Shown here: in pieces, positions 1-7,005 of the stretch
How the letters are laid out: every line of letters starts with the position of its first letter
How positions within the stretch are numbered: the first letter of the stretch is position 1
Source: Oscillospiraceae bacterium
GTDB taxonomy: Bacteria > Bacillota > Clostridia > Oscillospirales > Ruminococcaceae
DNA length: 18,252 nt
Direction of reading: 5' to 3'
NCBI GenBank assembly: GCA_031281115.1
Contig: JAITFV010000274.1
Span: forward strand, 1 to 18,252
The notes under the pieces: generated by a model
The model's input: only the letters and a program-made list of their open reading frames with translations
The model's database searches: none
What the model was told of the DNA's origin: nothing
Position numbers and translations under genes: made by a program

Positions 1-1129
1 TGTCAAGAAGTTCGTTAAACTCTTTCGCCATTTTTCCGAACTCATTGCTTTGCGAAACATCAATCCGCACCTCGTGGTCGCCGCGCCGAATCCTTGCAAT
101 AACGTCTTTAATGACAGCAAGCGGCTTGGTAAATATGATTACGAAGAAGATGCTGAGCCCCACTATTGCGAGTCCGAGGAAAACCGCAAGGTTCGTAATC
201 ATCGAAACAGACGCGCCGGAGTTAGCTTTTATATCGGTTGTTCTGCCGACGACGCCGAGCAGCCAGCCTGTATCACCGACTCCGTTAAAGAGCGCGTGAG
301 ATTCTTCCCTGCCTACTTCAAAGGAGAAGATTTCCGTGCCGTTTCTGAATTTTTCTTCCTGCAGGAAAATTTTGATTCTTATGTATTCCTGTGACTGCGA
401 GGCTTCGTCAAGATTTCCTCTGTAGTTGTTATCAAGCAGGTTATTAAGCGGGCATATAAGTATAACTTTTCCTCTCGAAGAAAGTTTTGAGTGATTGAAA
501 AATTCGGTTATATCGCTGCTCGAATAAGTGCATATCATAAAAAACGGTGAATCGCCGATTCGCGCATATTGTAAAAGCTCGAAATTATTATCCGCGTTCG
601 CATCAGCCGGCAGCGGAATCACGGCGAACTGGTTTTCGCGGAGTTCTTCTCTGCGCGCCGACATGAGAAATTCGCGCAAATCGCCGCCTATGGTAATAAT
701 AACAGCATTTTCCTCATCAAATATTGTTATTCCGGTGATGCCGCTGTCTCCGTGAATAAACGCTTCAAGCGCGCTCCTCACCCGCAGTCTCTCGGGTGAA
801 TACTCAGAAGACTCATATTCTTCGTCCTCATCATCATAACTGTCATTGTCATAATCATCGCCGTAATCTTCGCTCTCTTCGAGGGATTCCAAATAATCAA
901 TAAAATCTGCAACCGCTGGATTCCCTGCGATTATATTGAATCTTTGAATATAAGAATCAAAATAATGCAAAAGGGCTCCGGATTGCTTTACCGACATTTC
1001 CCTCATTGTCTGCTTATATCGGCTGTCAGACGAGGACGATAAATGCACACCCACGAAAACAGTAAACATAATCATGGAAAACAGCGAGAAAACAATCATC
1101 GTGATTATTAACATGGTTCTTATTTTCAT
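1..1129 (-). CDS. HAMP-domain membrane sensor protein (partial, N-terminal 376 residues)
   Basis: An open frame from ATG at 1129 runs to the left edge without a stop, so the C-terminal output domain is missing. Seen: a membrane segment at about residues 6-29, an extracytoplasmic region at about 30-307, a second membrane segment at about 308-333, then a HAMP-like linker from about 334 (TKPLAVIKDVIARIRRGDHE, continuing to EFGKMAKEFNELLD). The outer region has the feel of a double-Cache sensor: a long first helix (YFDSYIQRFNIIAGNPAVAD) and GDTGWLLGVVG before the second membrane segment. An unusual acidic stretch of Asp, Glu, Ser and Tyr lies at about residues 81-112. A GAAAGGGA ribosome site sits about 8 nt before the ATG. 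The missing domain could be a histidine kinase, diguanylate cyclase or chemoreceptor; the window cannot decide. Architecture is fairly sure, ligand and output unknown. Confidence 0.8.
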   Translation of the reverse strand, partial: MKIRTMLIITMIVFSLFSMIMFTVFVGVHLSSSSDSRYKQTMREMSVKQSGALLHYFDSYIQRFNIIAGNPAVADFIDYLESLEESEDYGDDYDNDSYDDEDEEYESSEYSPERLRVRSALEAFIHGDSGITGITIFDEENAVIITIGGDLREFLMSARREELRENQFAVIPLPADANADNNFELLQYARIGDSPFFMICTYSSSDITEFFNHSKLSSRGKVILICPLNNLLDNNYRGNLDEASQSQEYIRIKIFLQEEKFRNGTEIFSFEVGREESHALFNGVGDTGWLLGVVGRTTDIKANSGASVSMITNLAVFLGLAIVGLSIFFVIIFTKPLAVIKDVIARIRRGDHEVRIDVSQSNEFGKMAKEFNELLD

Positions 1130-1175
1130 ATGTAAATTCCCTTTCATTAAAGGATTTTAATTATTGTATAATTCT

Positions 1176-1204
1176 ATAGTATCATATAAAGTAAAAAAAG
1201 TAAA
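1176..1204 (-). promoter_or_regulatory. Candidate sigma-A promoter for the membrane sensor gene
   Basis: On the minus strand, TTTACT (1204-1199) and TACTAT (1181-1176) are separated by 17 nt. A TG dinucleotide one base before the -10 gives an extended -10 box. Each hexamer matches consensus at 4 of 6 bases. It lies about 50 nt upstream of the ATG at 1129. Confidence 0.45.
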
Positions 1205-1223
1205 TATATTATTAAAAATTTCC

Positions 1224-1285
1224 TGTAATAATGAAATTCCTCGGTGACATAATATTAACACAAAGGAAATTTCCTTTGTTATAAT
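1224..1285 (+). promoter_or_regulatory. Candidate promoter region of the spore protein gene
   Basis: Two overlapping possibilities are visible. CATAATA at 1248-1254 fits the -10 pattern of forespore sigma-G promoters, with a weak -35 candidate TGTAAT at 1224-1229. Alternatively TTAACA (1255-1260) and TATAAT (1280-1285) resemble sigma-A boxes with a long 19-nt spacer that is almost entirely a palindrome. Family knowledge favours forespore expression; the sequence alone does not settle it. Confidence 0.4.
1260..1279. repeat. Perfect 20-bp palindrome upstream of the spore protein gene
   Basis: ACAAAGGAAATTTCCTTTGT reads identically on both strands. It lies between the candidate promoter boxes and the spore protein start at 1337. 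With no loop it is better suited to a dimeric protein operator than to an RNA hairpin, but no regulator is known from this window. Confidence 0.7.
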
Positions 1286-1336
1286 TGATAAAGAAACATT
1301 GAATAACGTTTCTTTTATTACCGGAGGAGATAAATC

Positions 1337-1513
1337 ATGGCAAGCAAGAATAAAGAAACCCTTAATAATATTAAAATGCAGGCTGCCAACGAAGTAGGCG
1401 TGCCTCTTAAGCAAAACGGTTATAACGGCGACCTCACTGCACGTCAGGTAGGTTCCGTAGGTGGACAAATGGTTCGTAAAATGATTGAAAGCTACGAAAA
1501 CAGCAACAGATAG
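1337..1513 (+). CDS. Alpha/beta-type small acid-soluble spore protein (SASP)
   Basis: A 58-residue protein starting at ATG 1337 behind a strong GGAGGAG site. Family members coat spore DNA, protecting it from UV and heat, and are digested at germination by the GPR protease. The C-terminal half carries the family signature: GYNGDLTARQVGSVGGQMV followed by RKMIESYE. The N-terminal helix is LNNIKMQAANEVGVPLKQ. At the usual GPR site (Glu-Ile/Phe-Ala in well-known members) this protein has Gln-Ala-Ala, a noticeable change. The N-terminus is short for the family. It is a single-gene unit transcribed away from the sensor gene and convergent with the coiled-coil gene. The identification is very secure; the spore-forming lifestyle of the host follows from it by inference. 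Confidence 0.95.
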   Translation: MASKNKETLNNIKMQAANEVGVPLKQNGYNGDLTARQVGSVGGQMVRKMIESYENSNR

Positions 1514-1584
1514 TTACGCTATCCAACTGTTAAACAGCTTTATTCATGAAAATAAAACGGGGTTTTAACTAACCCGCAGTTATA

Positions 1585-1642
1585 CTGTAGGGGCGGAAAT
1601 TATTTCCGCTCTTACAGGTTTTATCGGGCAGATTGCCCCTAC
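1585..1642. repeat. Small inverted-repeat element with strong hairpin between convergent genes
   Basis: GTAGGGGC at 1587-1594 is repeated inverted as GCCCCTAC at 1635-1642. Inside, 1585-1599 pairs with 1603-1617 around a TTA loop, 15 bp with two G-U pairs on the plus-strand RNA, followed by GTTTTATC. It may terminate the spore protein transcript, though the T-run is short. It resembles a miniature repeat. Its right end supplies the stop codon of the minus-strand coiled-coil gene (TAG at 1641-1639). Confidence 0.5.
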
Positions 1643-2088
1643 TTGTTTGCCTTGAGCGCGCTTCTTGCTTTTTTAATATTTACTAAATCGTGCGAAAGCA
1701 ACTCTTCAACTGAAGAAAGCATATTGTCAATATATTCATTTGAGGTGCTGCGCATGCTGTTAGATTTTTGCTGAGCTGCCGACATAATCTCGTTTGCGCG
1801 CTGCTGCGCAAGCTTAGTGACCTCCTGCTGTGAAGCTAATTGCTTTGCGCGTTCTTCGGCTTTTTTGATAAGCACATCAGCCTCGGCACGTGCATCTTCA
1901 ACGATAGTTTTTCTGTCCTGAACGAGCTTTTTGGCTTGCTTTACCTCATTAGGCATATTCAGCCGGATTTCTTCTACAAGGTCGCGCATTTTCTCAACGT
2001 CAACGAGGCTTTTCTTATTGGAAAAAGGCACCTGCATCGCCTTATCTAAATTTTCATCCATAATTTCAAGGATTTCTTCTATACTCAT
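1639..2088 (-). CDS. Coiled-coil protein of the V-type ATPase subunit H-like group found beside coaD
   Basis: A 149-residue soluble protein with no membrane segment and no Cys. It begins MSIEEILEIMDENLDKA and is dominated by charged heptad-like helix from about residue 45 to 115 (for example KQAKKLVQDRKTIVEDARAE and VTKLAQQRANEIMSAAQQK), typical of coiled coils. From memory, Clostridia genomes often carry a similar protein next to coaD, annotated as V-type ATPase subunit H-like or DivIVA-like; no direct function is established and none is assigned here. The start at 2088 is preferred over an upstream in-frame ATG at 2148, because GGAAGGAAGGG lies about 9 nt before it and the extra 20 residues look like leader sequence. 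Downstream of coaD and probably co-transcribed, although hairpins lie in the gap. Confidence 0.75.
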   Translation of the reverse strand: MSIEEILEIMDENLDKAMQVPFSNKKSLVDVEKMRDLVEEIRLNMPNEVKQAKKLVQDRKTIVEDARAEADVLIKKAEERAKQLASQQEVTKLAQQRANEIMSAAQQKSNSMRSTSNEYIDNMLSSVEELLSHDLVNIKKARSALKANK

Positions 2089-2145
2089 ACTTATGACCCT
2101 TCCTTCCTCTTGAGGAGGATTTGTGCCGAGTTCGTTTTTGAGACA

Positions 2146-2188
2146 CAAACCAACGGGTTTGGAAGAAATCTTTAGATTTCTTTCAAAC
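2146..2188 (-). other. Two overlapping, mutually exclusive hairpins between coaD and the coiled-coil gene
   Basis: 2157-2170 pairs with 2175-2188 (14 positions, one A-C mismatch on the minus-strand RNA, 4-nt loop). 2146-2151 pairs with 2156-2161 (CAAACC with GGTTTG, 4-nt loop). They share 2157-2161, so only one can form at a time. Neither is followed by a good U-run on the minus strand, so a simple terminator is not evident. Confidence 0.45.
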
Positions 2189-2201
2189 TTTACTCCTGTT
2201 T

Positions 2202-2699
2202 TTATTTCTTTATTTCTAATTTTGATGTTATATCGGTTATAATCGTGTGCGGCACAAACGCGCTGACATCCCCGCCGAACGCAGCAATCTGCTTAACCAT
2301 GCTTGACGAAAGGAATGTGCCGGTGACGTCGGCGGCAAGGAAAATCGTCTCGGCTTTGTAAAATAAATCCTTATTGACTAATGCCATCTGGAATTCCGCC
2401 TCAAAGTCACTCATAGCGCGGAGACCTTTTATAATTACATCCGCTTCCCGCTTTTTAAAATAATCCACTAAAAGCCCGTCGTGGCTGTCAACTTCGATGT
2501 TCTCTGAGTTCTTGAGTTCGCCGAGTGCGCGCTTTACAAACTCTATGCGCTCCTCAAGGGAGAAAAAGCAGTTAGGTTTTGCCGGATTGTATGAAACCAA
2601 GACGATTACTTTATCGAAAAGTTTCGCCGCACGGCTCATTATATCAAGATGCCCGTAAGTGATGGGGTCAAAACTGCCGGGATAGATTGCTGTTTTCAT
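2202..2699 (-). CDS. coaD: Phosphopantetheine adenylyltransferase
   Basis: CoaD transfers AMP from ATP to 4'-phosphopantetheine to give dephospho-CoA, the penultimate step of coenzyme A synthesis, in the cytosol. The 165-residue protein fits the family length of about 160. It opens with KTAIYPGSFDPITYGHLDI, which holds the nucleotidyltransferase T/HxGH motif (TYGH). Further family segments are DVIIKGLRAMSDFEAEFQMA and the late LSSSMVKQIA. An in-frame ATG at 2756 exists, but ATG 2699 is chosen because the CoaD fold begins there and the upstream codons form a conserved leader element carrying the ribosome site AAGGACTTATT. It follows rsmD, as in many Firmicutes (ylbH-ylbI in Bacillus). Confidence 0.96.
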   Translation of the reverse strand: MKTAIYPGSFDPITYGHLDIMSRAAKLFDKVIVLVSYNPAKPNCFFSLEERIEFVKRALGELKNSENIEVDSHDGLLVDYFKKREADVIIKGLRAMSDFEAEFQMALVNKDLFYKAETIFLAADVTGTFLSSSMVKQIAAFGGDVSAFVPHTIITDITSKLEIKK

Positions 2700-2755
2700 G
2701 TTCCAATAAGTCCTTCTCGTACCCGCGCTTATAAAAACCATGTATATCCGATTCA
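2700..2755 (-). promoter_or_regulatory. Leader element of coaD, related to the nusA and truB leaders
   Basis: On the minus strand, TGAATCGG (2755-2748) is followed 40 nt after its start by AAGGACTTATT (2715-2705), then 5 nt before the ATG. Both blocks match the truB leader exactly, and the spacing is within 1 nt of truB and nusA (41). The hairpin is weaker here: about 5 bp with G-U pairs, TGAATC (2755-2750) against GGTTTT (2739-2734), with a loop that also begins GGA. The element begins just after the rsmD stop. Confidence 0.65.
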
Positions 2756-2762
2756 CGCGAGT

Positions 2763-3317
2763 TTATTTCAAGGTTTTTGCGCCATAAATTGTTATAAATT
2801 TTTTCCCGTGCTTGTAAGTCTTACGAATTTTAAAATTTCCGCATGTATCCAAAACTCTGCACTCTTTTTCATATTCACAGACTATAAGTCCGTTCTCATT
2901 TATTTTCGGGATTAAATCAGGGAGCGTCCGGTTTATTAAATCCTCGCCGTAAGGCGGGTCAAGGAAAGCAATATCGAAAATTGCCGTTGTTTTCTTTAAA
3001 AATGCCGCCGCCGATAAAGGCGAGATTTCCGTGTTATCTGTGAATCCGCAAAGTTTCAGGTTCTCGCGGATAACTGCAATGCTTTCGGGGGAGTTGTCTG
3101 CGAAAAATACAAACTTTGCACCCCGGCTGAGAGCTTCGATTCCGAGCTGCCCTGTTCCCGCAAATAAATCCGCAACAACCGCACCTCCTATATCAAACTG
3201 GATTGCACTGAAAATCGCTTCTTTTACAGAATCAGAAGTCGGGCGAATATTTGAATTATTAGTATTTTTCGGGGCTTTGAGCTTGCGCCCGCGCGCAGAA
3301 CCTGTGATTATACGCAT
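2763..3317 (-). CDS. rsmD: 16S rRNA (guanine-966-N2)-methyltransferase RsmD
   Basis: RsmD uses S-adenosylmethionine to methylate G966 of 16S rRNA during small-subunit assembly. The 184-residue length is typical. Seen: the N-terminal MRIITGSARGRKLKAPK and IRPTSDSVKEAIFSAI, the SAM-binding motif ADLFAGTGQLGIEALSRGA at about residues 49-67, and the catalytic DPPY at 120-123. The ATG abuts the uvrC stop, and a GAGGAAAA site in the end of uvrC can serve it. It is followed by coaD after 63 nt, the same order as the Bacillus ylbH-ylbI pair. The C-terminus is slightly divergent but complete. Confidence 0.95.
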   Translation of the reverse strand: MRIITGSARGRKLKAPKNTNNSNIRPTSDSVKEAIFSAIQFDIGGAVVADLFAGTGQLGIEALSRGAKFVFFADNSPESIAVIRENLKLCGFTDNTEISPLSAAAFLKKTTAIFDIAFLDPPYGEDLINRTLPDLIPKINENGLIVCEYEKECRVLDTCGNFKIRKTYKHGKKFITIYGAKTLK

Positions 3318-5159
3318 TTATAAGTTTTCCTCAATAAATAATTTTAATTCATTCGCTTTCTCAGGTTTAATCTTCGCTACTTGCGCCAGTTCCTCCGCGT
3401 CTGCTTCTTTAATCGCCTGCTTTGTCTTAAAATGCTTCAAAATCGCCGCCGCTTTCTTGTCGCCGATTCCGGCAACTTTGGTGAGCTCAAGCTCGTAACT
3501 TTTCTTCTTGTGAGCGGCGCGGCTGAAAGAGAGTGAAAATCTGTGAACTTCGTCCTGAATCTTCGTAATAAGCCCGAAAACCTGCTTGTTCGCCGCGATT
3601 TGAATTTCGCCGCCGTCCGAGGTAATCGCCCGTGTGCGGTGCCTATCATCCTTAACCATGCCGAAGAGTTTAACCTCCAAGCCCAGCCCGTCCAGCACCT
3701 CGCGAACCGCCGAAACGTGTCCCTTGCCGCCGTCTAAAAGGATTAAATCCGGAAACGCAGCAAACGCCAAGTCGTCGCCCTTATCCGAATACCGCGTAAA
3801 TCTGCGCCGTAAAACCTCTTTCATACAGGCGTAATCATCAAGCCCTATGACTTCTTTAATTGTAAACTTGCGATAATTCGCTCTGAGCGGCTTCCCATTC
3901 TTGTAAACGACCATGCCGCCTGCTTTTATGGTCTCTCCGATGTTAGAAATATCATATGCCTCGATGTAAAGCGGCGGTTTTTGAAGCCCTAAGATTTTCG
4001 CGAGTTCTTCAAGAGCGCCGAGCGTTTTCACCGAGCGCCCGACTTTCAGCGAAAGGTATTCCCGCGCATTGTTTTTGGCGAGCACAACCTGCATTAAACC
4101 CTCACCGCGCTTGGGAACAACGATACTGACACGCTTTCCGCGCTTTTCTGCGAAGTAGCTTTCAAGGAGTTCTTTATCTTCGGGTTCTTCTTCTGTGTAG
4201 ATTTCTGCGGGAATTTCCGCGTTTTCCGCGCTGTAAAACTCCATGAGAAAATCCGAAAGCAGCTGTTTTATTTCGTATTCATCGCCGAGGAAGAAATTCT
4301 CCTTGTCATAAAGCCGCCCGCCGCGGTATTTTATGACTGTGACAGCCGCGAGTTCCGCATCCAATGCAGTTGCAACTATGTCATAATCCGTGACTTTAGA
4401 AGTTTGAATCTTCTGCCCTGTTTCGGTTTTTACGATTGCATTAATCCTGTCACGAAGCTTCGCTGCCCGCTCGAAGTCGAGGTCTGCGGCAGCTTTTTCC
4501 ATTTCGGCGGTTAATATTTTCACGCTCTCTTTCGAGCCTTTTTTTATATAATCTAATGCGCTTTTTATAATATAATTATACTCGTCTTTTGTGATTTTCC
4601 CGCGGCAAACACCCATGCAGCGCTTAATTTGGTAATTTAAGCAGGGACGCGCTTTCCCGAATTCCTGCGGAAACTTTTTACTGCAGGACGGCAATGCGAA
4701 AATCCGGCAGGTTTCATCAACGGTTTGGCGGATGTTGAAACCGCTCGCGTAAGGTCCGATATATTTTGCTTCCTTATCATCAGTTTGAAGCGCGTAACTT
4801 ATTCTCGGAAATTCTCCGCCGGAAACTTTGATATAATTATATCCCGTGGAATCTTTTAGTTTTATGTTATATTTCGGGTAATGCTGTTTAATCAAGCCTG
4901 CTTCCAGCACCAGCGCGTCAAGTTCGCTCCCCGTCACGATAAAATCGAAGTCATGAATCAGGGAAATCAGCTTAAAAACCTTTGCGCCGTGCGCCGCGAT
5001 ATTGTTAAAATAATTTGATACGCGGCTTTTTAATGCCTTTGCCTTGCCTATATAAATAATTTTGCCGTTTTTATCTTTCATGAGATAAACGCCGGGATTT
5101 CTCGAAAGTTTCCCCGCTTTCTCTCTCAAAAATCCAAGATTTTCGTTTATACCATTCAA
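3318..5159 (-). CDS. uvrC: Excinuclease ABC subunit C (UvrC)
   Basis: UvrC makes the 3' and 5' incisions around bulky DNA lesions after UvrA/UvrB recognition. The 613 residues carry the full architecture. The GIY-YIG nuclease domain is near the N-terminus (PGVYLMKD at 22-29, IYIGKA at 35-40). A four-Cys cluster follows (CRIFALPSC, then PCLNYQIKRCMGVC). Next comes a UVR motif that binds UvrB (MEKAAADLDFERAAKLRDRI), and the RNase H-like second nuclease (EAYDISNIGE, DDYACMKEVLRRRF, LILLDGGKGH, HRFSLSFSR). Tandem helix-hairpin-helix repeats close the protein (TKVAGIGDKKAAAILKHF). The start overlaps the degV stop by 4 nt, so translation is probably coupled. No truncation or lost key residue was seen. 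Confidence 0.97.
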   Translation of the reverse strand: MNGINENLGFLREKAGKLSRNPGVYLMKDKNGKIIYIGKAKALKSRVSNYFNNIAAHGAKVFKLISLIHDFDFIVTGSELDALVLEAGLIKQHYPKYNIKLKDSTGYNYIKVSGGEFPRISYALQTDDKEAKYIGPYASGFNIRQTVDETCRIFALPSCSKKFPQEFGKARPCLNYQIKRCMGVCRGKITKDEYNYIIKSALDYIKKGSKESVKILTAEMEKAAADLDFERAAKLRDRINAIVKTETGQKIQTSKVTDYDIVATALDAELAAVTVIKYRGGRLYDKENFFLGDEYEIKQLLSDFLMEFYSAENAEIPAEIYTEEEPEDKELLESYFAEKRGKRVSIVVPKRGEGLMQVVLAKNNAREYLSLKVGRSVKTLGALEELAKILGLQKPPLYIEAYDISNIGETIKAGGMVVYKNGKPLRANYRKFTIKEVIGLDDYACMKEVLRRRFTRYSDKGDDLAFAAFPDLILLDGGKGHVSAVREVLDGLGLEVKLFGMVKDDRHRTRAITSDGGEIQIAANKQVFGLITKIQDEVHRFSLSFSRAAHKKKSYELELTKVAGIGDKKAAAILKHFKTKQAIKEADAEELAQVAKIKPEKANELKLFIEENL

Positions 5160-6034
5160 TTCATTCTTTCTCCGCCCATAAAGAACATTGCGATTGTTCC
5201 CGGACCGCTGTGCGCGCCGATAATCGGCGTAAGATAATCTAAAATCACATCTTTAACTCCCGCCTTCTCCATAATCTGCTTTTTCACGTATTGCGCGTCA
5301 TCCTCGCAGTCACCGTGAACAAGCGCGACTATCTGCCCGGCAGGCTCCTCAATCATCTCGGCTAATTTGTCAACAAGCGCAGAAAGCGACTTTTTACGAC
5401 CTTTAATCTTGTCGTATTTTTCGAGTTTACCCTCGTTTGTGACGTGCATGACAGGCTTCACGCCGAGCAGCGTACCTACAAGAGCTGTCGCGGGACTGAT
5501 GCGCCCGCCGCGTTTTAAATAAACCAAATCGTTTACCGTGAACAGGTGAATCATCTTTTTCTTATTATCTTCGAGCCAGTCGCGGATTTCTTCCATGGTG
5601 CCGCCATCATCGCGCATTTTAACAACATGATGAATTAAAAGACCCAGCGCATAAGTAACACAAAGCGAGTCTACAACAATTATTTTTCTGTCGGGATATT
5701 TTTCCTTCAACTGAGCTGCGGTGATTTCAGCGAAGGAGTAAGAAGAACTCAAACCGGACGAGAAAGAAATATACAGTATATCTCTGCCTTTTTCCAGCAC
5801 CTCGGTGAACCGTTCTTCAAAAGTAGCGGCATTAATGTTAGAGGTAGATGTAGAAGCTTTTTCTTCCATGCGGGCGTAAAAACTCTTCAGAGAATCGTCG
5901 TTTTCGTTTTCAACATAGCTGTCGTACTCTTCGCCCTCAAGGGTGTATTTCAGCGAAATAATACCTACGTTGTTTTTTTCTGCGTATGATTTGGGAAGAT
6001 TCGATGCTGAGTCGGTAATAATGTCAAAACTCAT
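5156..6034 (-). CDS. DegV family fatty acid-binding protein
   Basis: DegV/FakB proteins bind a long-chain fatty acid in a buried pocket; FakB members present it to the kinase FakA for phosphorylation and phospholipid synthesis. The 292-residue length is typical. Family signatures: the N-terminal IITDSASNLP, the lipid-head-group region TSTSNINAATFEERF, YISFSSGLSSSYSFAEIT, YLKRGGRISPATALVGTLL and LGVKPVMHVTNEGKLE, and the C-terminal PIIGAHSGPGTIAMFF. A GGAAGGAAA site precedes ATG 6034. A promoter lies just upstream and the stop overlaps the uvrC start. Which fatty acid it binds, and whether a FakA partner is encoded elsewhere, cannot be seen. B. subtilis has several paralogues, so no symbol is given. 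Confidence 0.93.
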   Translation of the reverse strand: MSFDIITDSASNLPKSYAEKNNVGIISLKYTLEGEEYDSYVENENDDSLKSFYARMEEKASTSTSNINAATFEERFTEVLEKGRDILYISFSSGLSSSYSFAEITAAQLKEKYPDRKIIVVDSLCVTYALGLLIHHVVKMRDDGGTMEEIRDWLEDNKKKMIHLFTVNDLVYLKRGGRISPATALVGTLLGVKPVMHVTNEGKLEKYDKIKGRKKSLSALVDKLAEMIEEPAGQIVALVHGDCEDDAQYVKKQIMEKAGVKDVILDYLTPIIGAHSGPGTIAMFFMGGERMN

Positions 6035-6076
6035 GATTTTTTATTTCCTTCCTGATGATTCGCTTACTGTCACCTT

Positions 6077-6105
6077 ACTTTAACATAAAAATACAGAATT
6101 GTCAA
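6077..6105 (-). promoter_or_regulatory. Sigma-A promoter of the degV-uvrC-rsmD-coaD operon
   Basis: On the minus strand TTGACA (6105-6100) is a perfect -35. After a 17-nt spacer comes TAAAGT (6082-6077), 4 of 6 matches, with a TG one base before it (extended -10). The 5' leader to ATG 6034 would be about 35 nt. It sits just after the dockerin gene's stop, and no clear terminator separates the two, so readthrough from upstream is also possible. Confidence 0.75.
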
Positions 6106-6120
6106 GTCTTATGCCAAACT

Positions 6121-6963
6121 TCACGCCAACCCCGCCACTATCCTCAATACCTCCAGCGCATCAGCAGTATCTATCTTCCCATCACCATTAACATCAGCAG
6201 CAGCCCTCGCGTCGTCGCCGACGATAAGGCTCCGCATACCTGCAACATACTTCAAGATTTCGAGAGCATCCGCAGTCGTCACCCTCCCATCGCCGGTAAC
6301 GTCTCCTTTTATATGGCGTTCTATCCATGTTACGTCTCTAAGAGATACAACAGTCATTCTTCCGTAGATATTTTCTGGAGTGACATCTGTAATATTTCTA
6401 TTATTTGGATTATATATCGCTCTTATCAAATACCCATTAATTTCCATCGGAAAATAATATATGCCGTTCGCATTTGGAAAGGAACCCCATGCTTCGAGAG
6501 GATAATAAATTATTATTTTATTATCTTGACTTCTATAAGTCTCAACTAATGGTTCACCATGTCTTTCAAATAAACTTCTGCCCCTATCTCCGCCTGTAAA
6601 TAAACGGAATGAATATATCTGTCCTGTTTCGCTATTAAAATGTATATTTATAGTTTTATTAGTTGAATCAGGATAATAGGTTAAACTGCTAAAAACCATT
6701 CCTTCTTCATATGGAATCGGCAGGGAATCAAGAAGTTGCAAAAAATCAACAACATCTTCACGGTCATATAAACCATTATCATTGTAATGTTTTCGTTCTA
6801 AATAATTTTTAAGTTCTTCATCATTCGCTTCTGACATTATTCTTAACTCTGACAATTCTTCTTCATTTCTAATAATGATTCGAGGAGAACCTGCTGCATT
6901 TACAGAAATTGTGAGCGTAAATAAGTAAATAAAAACAAGTGTAGTTGTTAAAAAGTATTTCAT
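6121..6963 (-). CDS. Secreted protein with C-terminal type I dockerin domain
   Basis: A 280-residue protein with a Sec signal peptide (hydrophobic core about residues 4-20, likely cleavage after VNA or VNAA). A strong GGAGGA site precedes the ATG. The last 62 residues form a complete type I dockerin: two calcium loops, DVTGDGRVTTAD (221-232) and DVNGDGKIDTAD (257-268), each followed by an ALEIL/ALEVL-type helix ending in VAG. Dockerins bind cohesins on scaffoldin or cell-surface proteins. The middle, about residues 40-215, is Tyr/Asn-rich and probably beta-strand; no catalytic family was recognised. It lies 42 nt after the carboxypeptidase-like lipoprotein gene on the same strand. Dockerin identification is secure; the role of the middle region is unknown. 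Confidence 0.9.
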   Translation of the reverse strand: MKYFLTTTLVFIYLFTLTISVNAAGSPRIIIRNEEELSELRIMSEANDEELKNYLERKHYNDNGLYDREDVVDFLQLLDSLPIPYEEGMVFSSLTYYPDSTNKTINIHFNSETGQIYSFRLFTGGDRGRSLFERHGEPLVETYRSQDNKIIIYYPLEAWGSFPNANGIYYFPMEINGYLIRAIYNPNNRNITDVTPENIYGRMTVVSLRDVTWIERHIKGDVTGDGRVTTADALEILKYVAGMRSLIVGDDARAAADVNGDGKIDTADALEVLRIVAGLA

Positions 6964-7005
6964 GGTTAATTCCTCCTATGATGATTTTTTAAATGGATAA
7001 CAGTA

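Noticed and set aside
541..575. TGAATCGCCGATTCG, resembling the leader hairpin stem
   Set aside because: It lies inside the sensor coding frame with a 1-nt centre, lacks the GGAAAACG loop and the AAGGACTTA block; coincidental.
1157..1468. 103-codon minus-strand frame opposite the spore protein
   Set aside because: The spore protein on the plus strand is unmistakable; this frame also covers promoter sequence and the palindrome.
3031..3498. 155-codon plus-strand frame opposite rsmD and uvrC
   Set aside because: Antisense shadow of two well-supported genes; Ser/Ala-rich with no domain.
6055..6549. 164-codon plus-strand frame opposite the dockerin gene
   Set aside because: Antisense to a protein with clear signal peptide and dockerin; no ribosome site or family.
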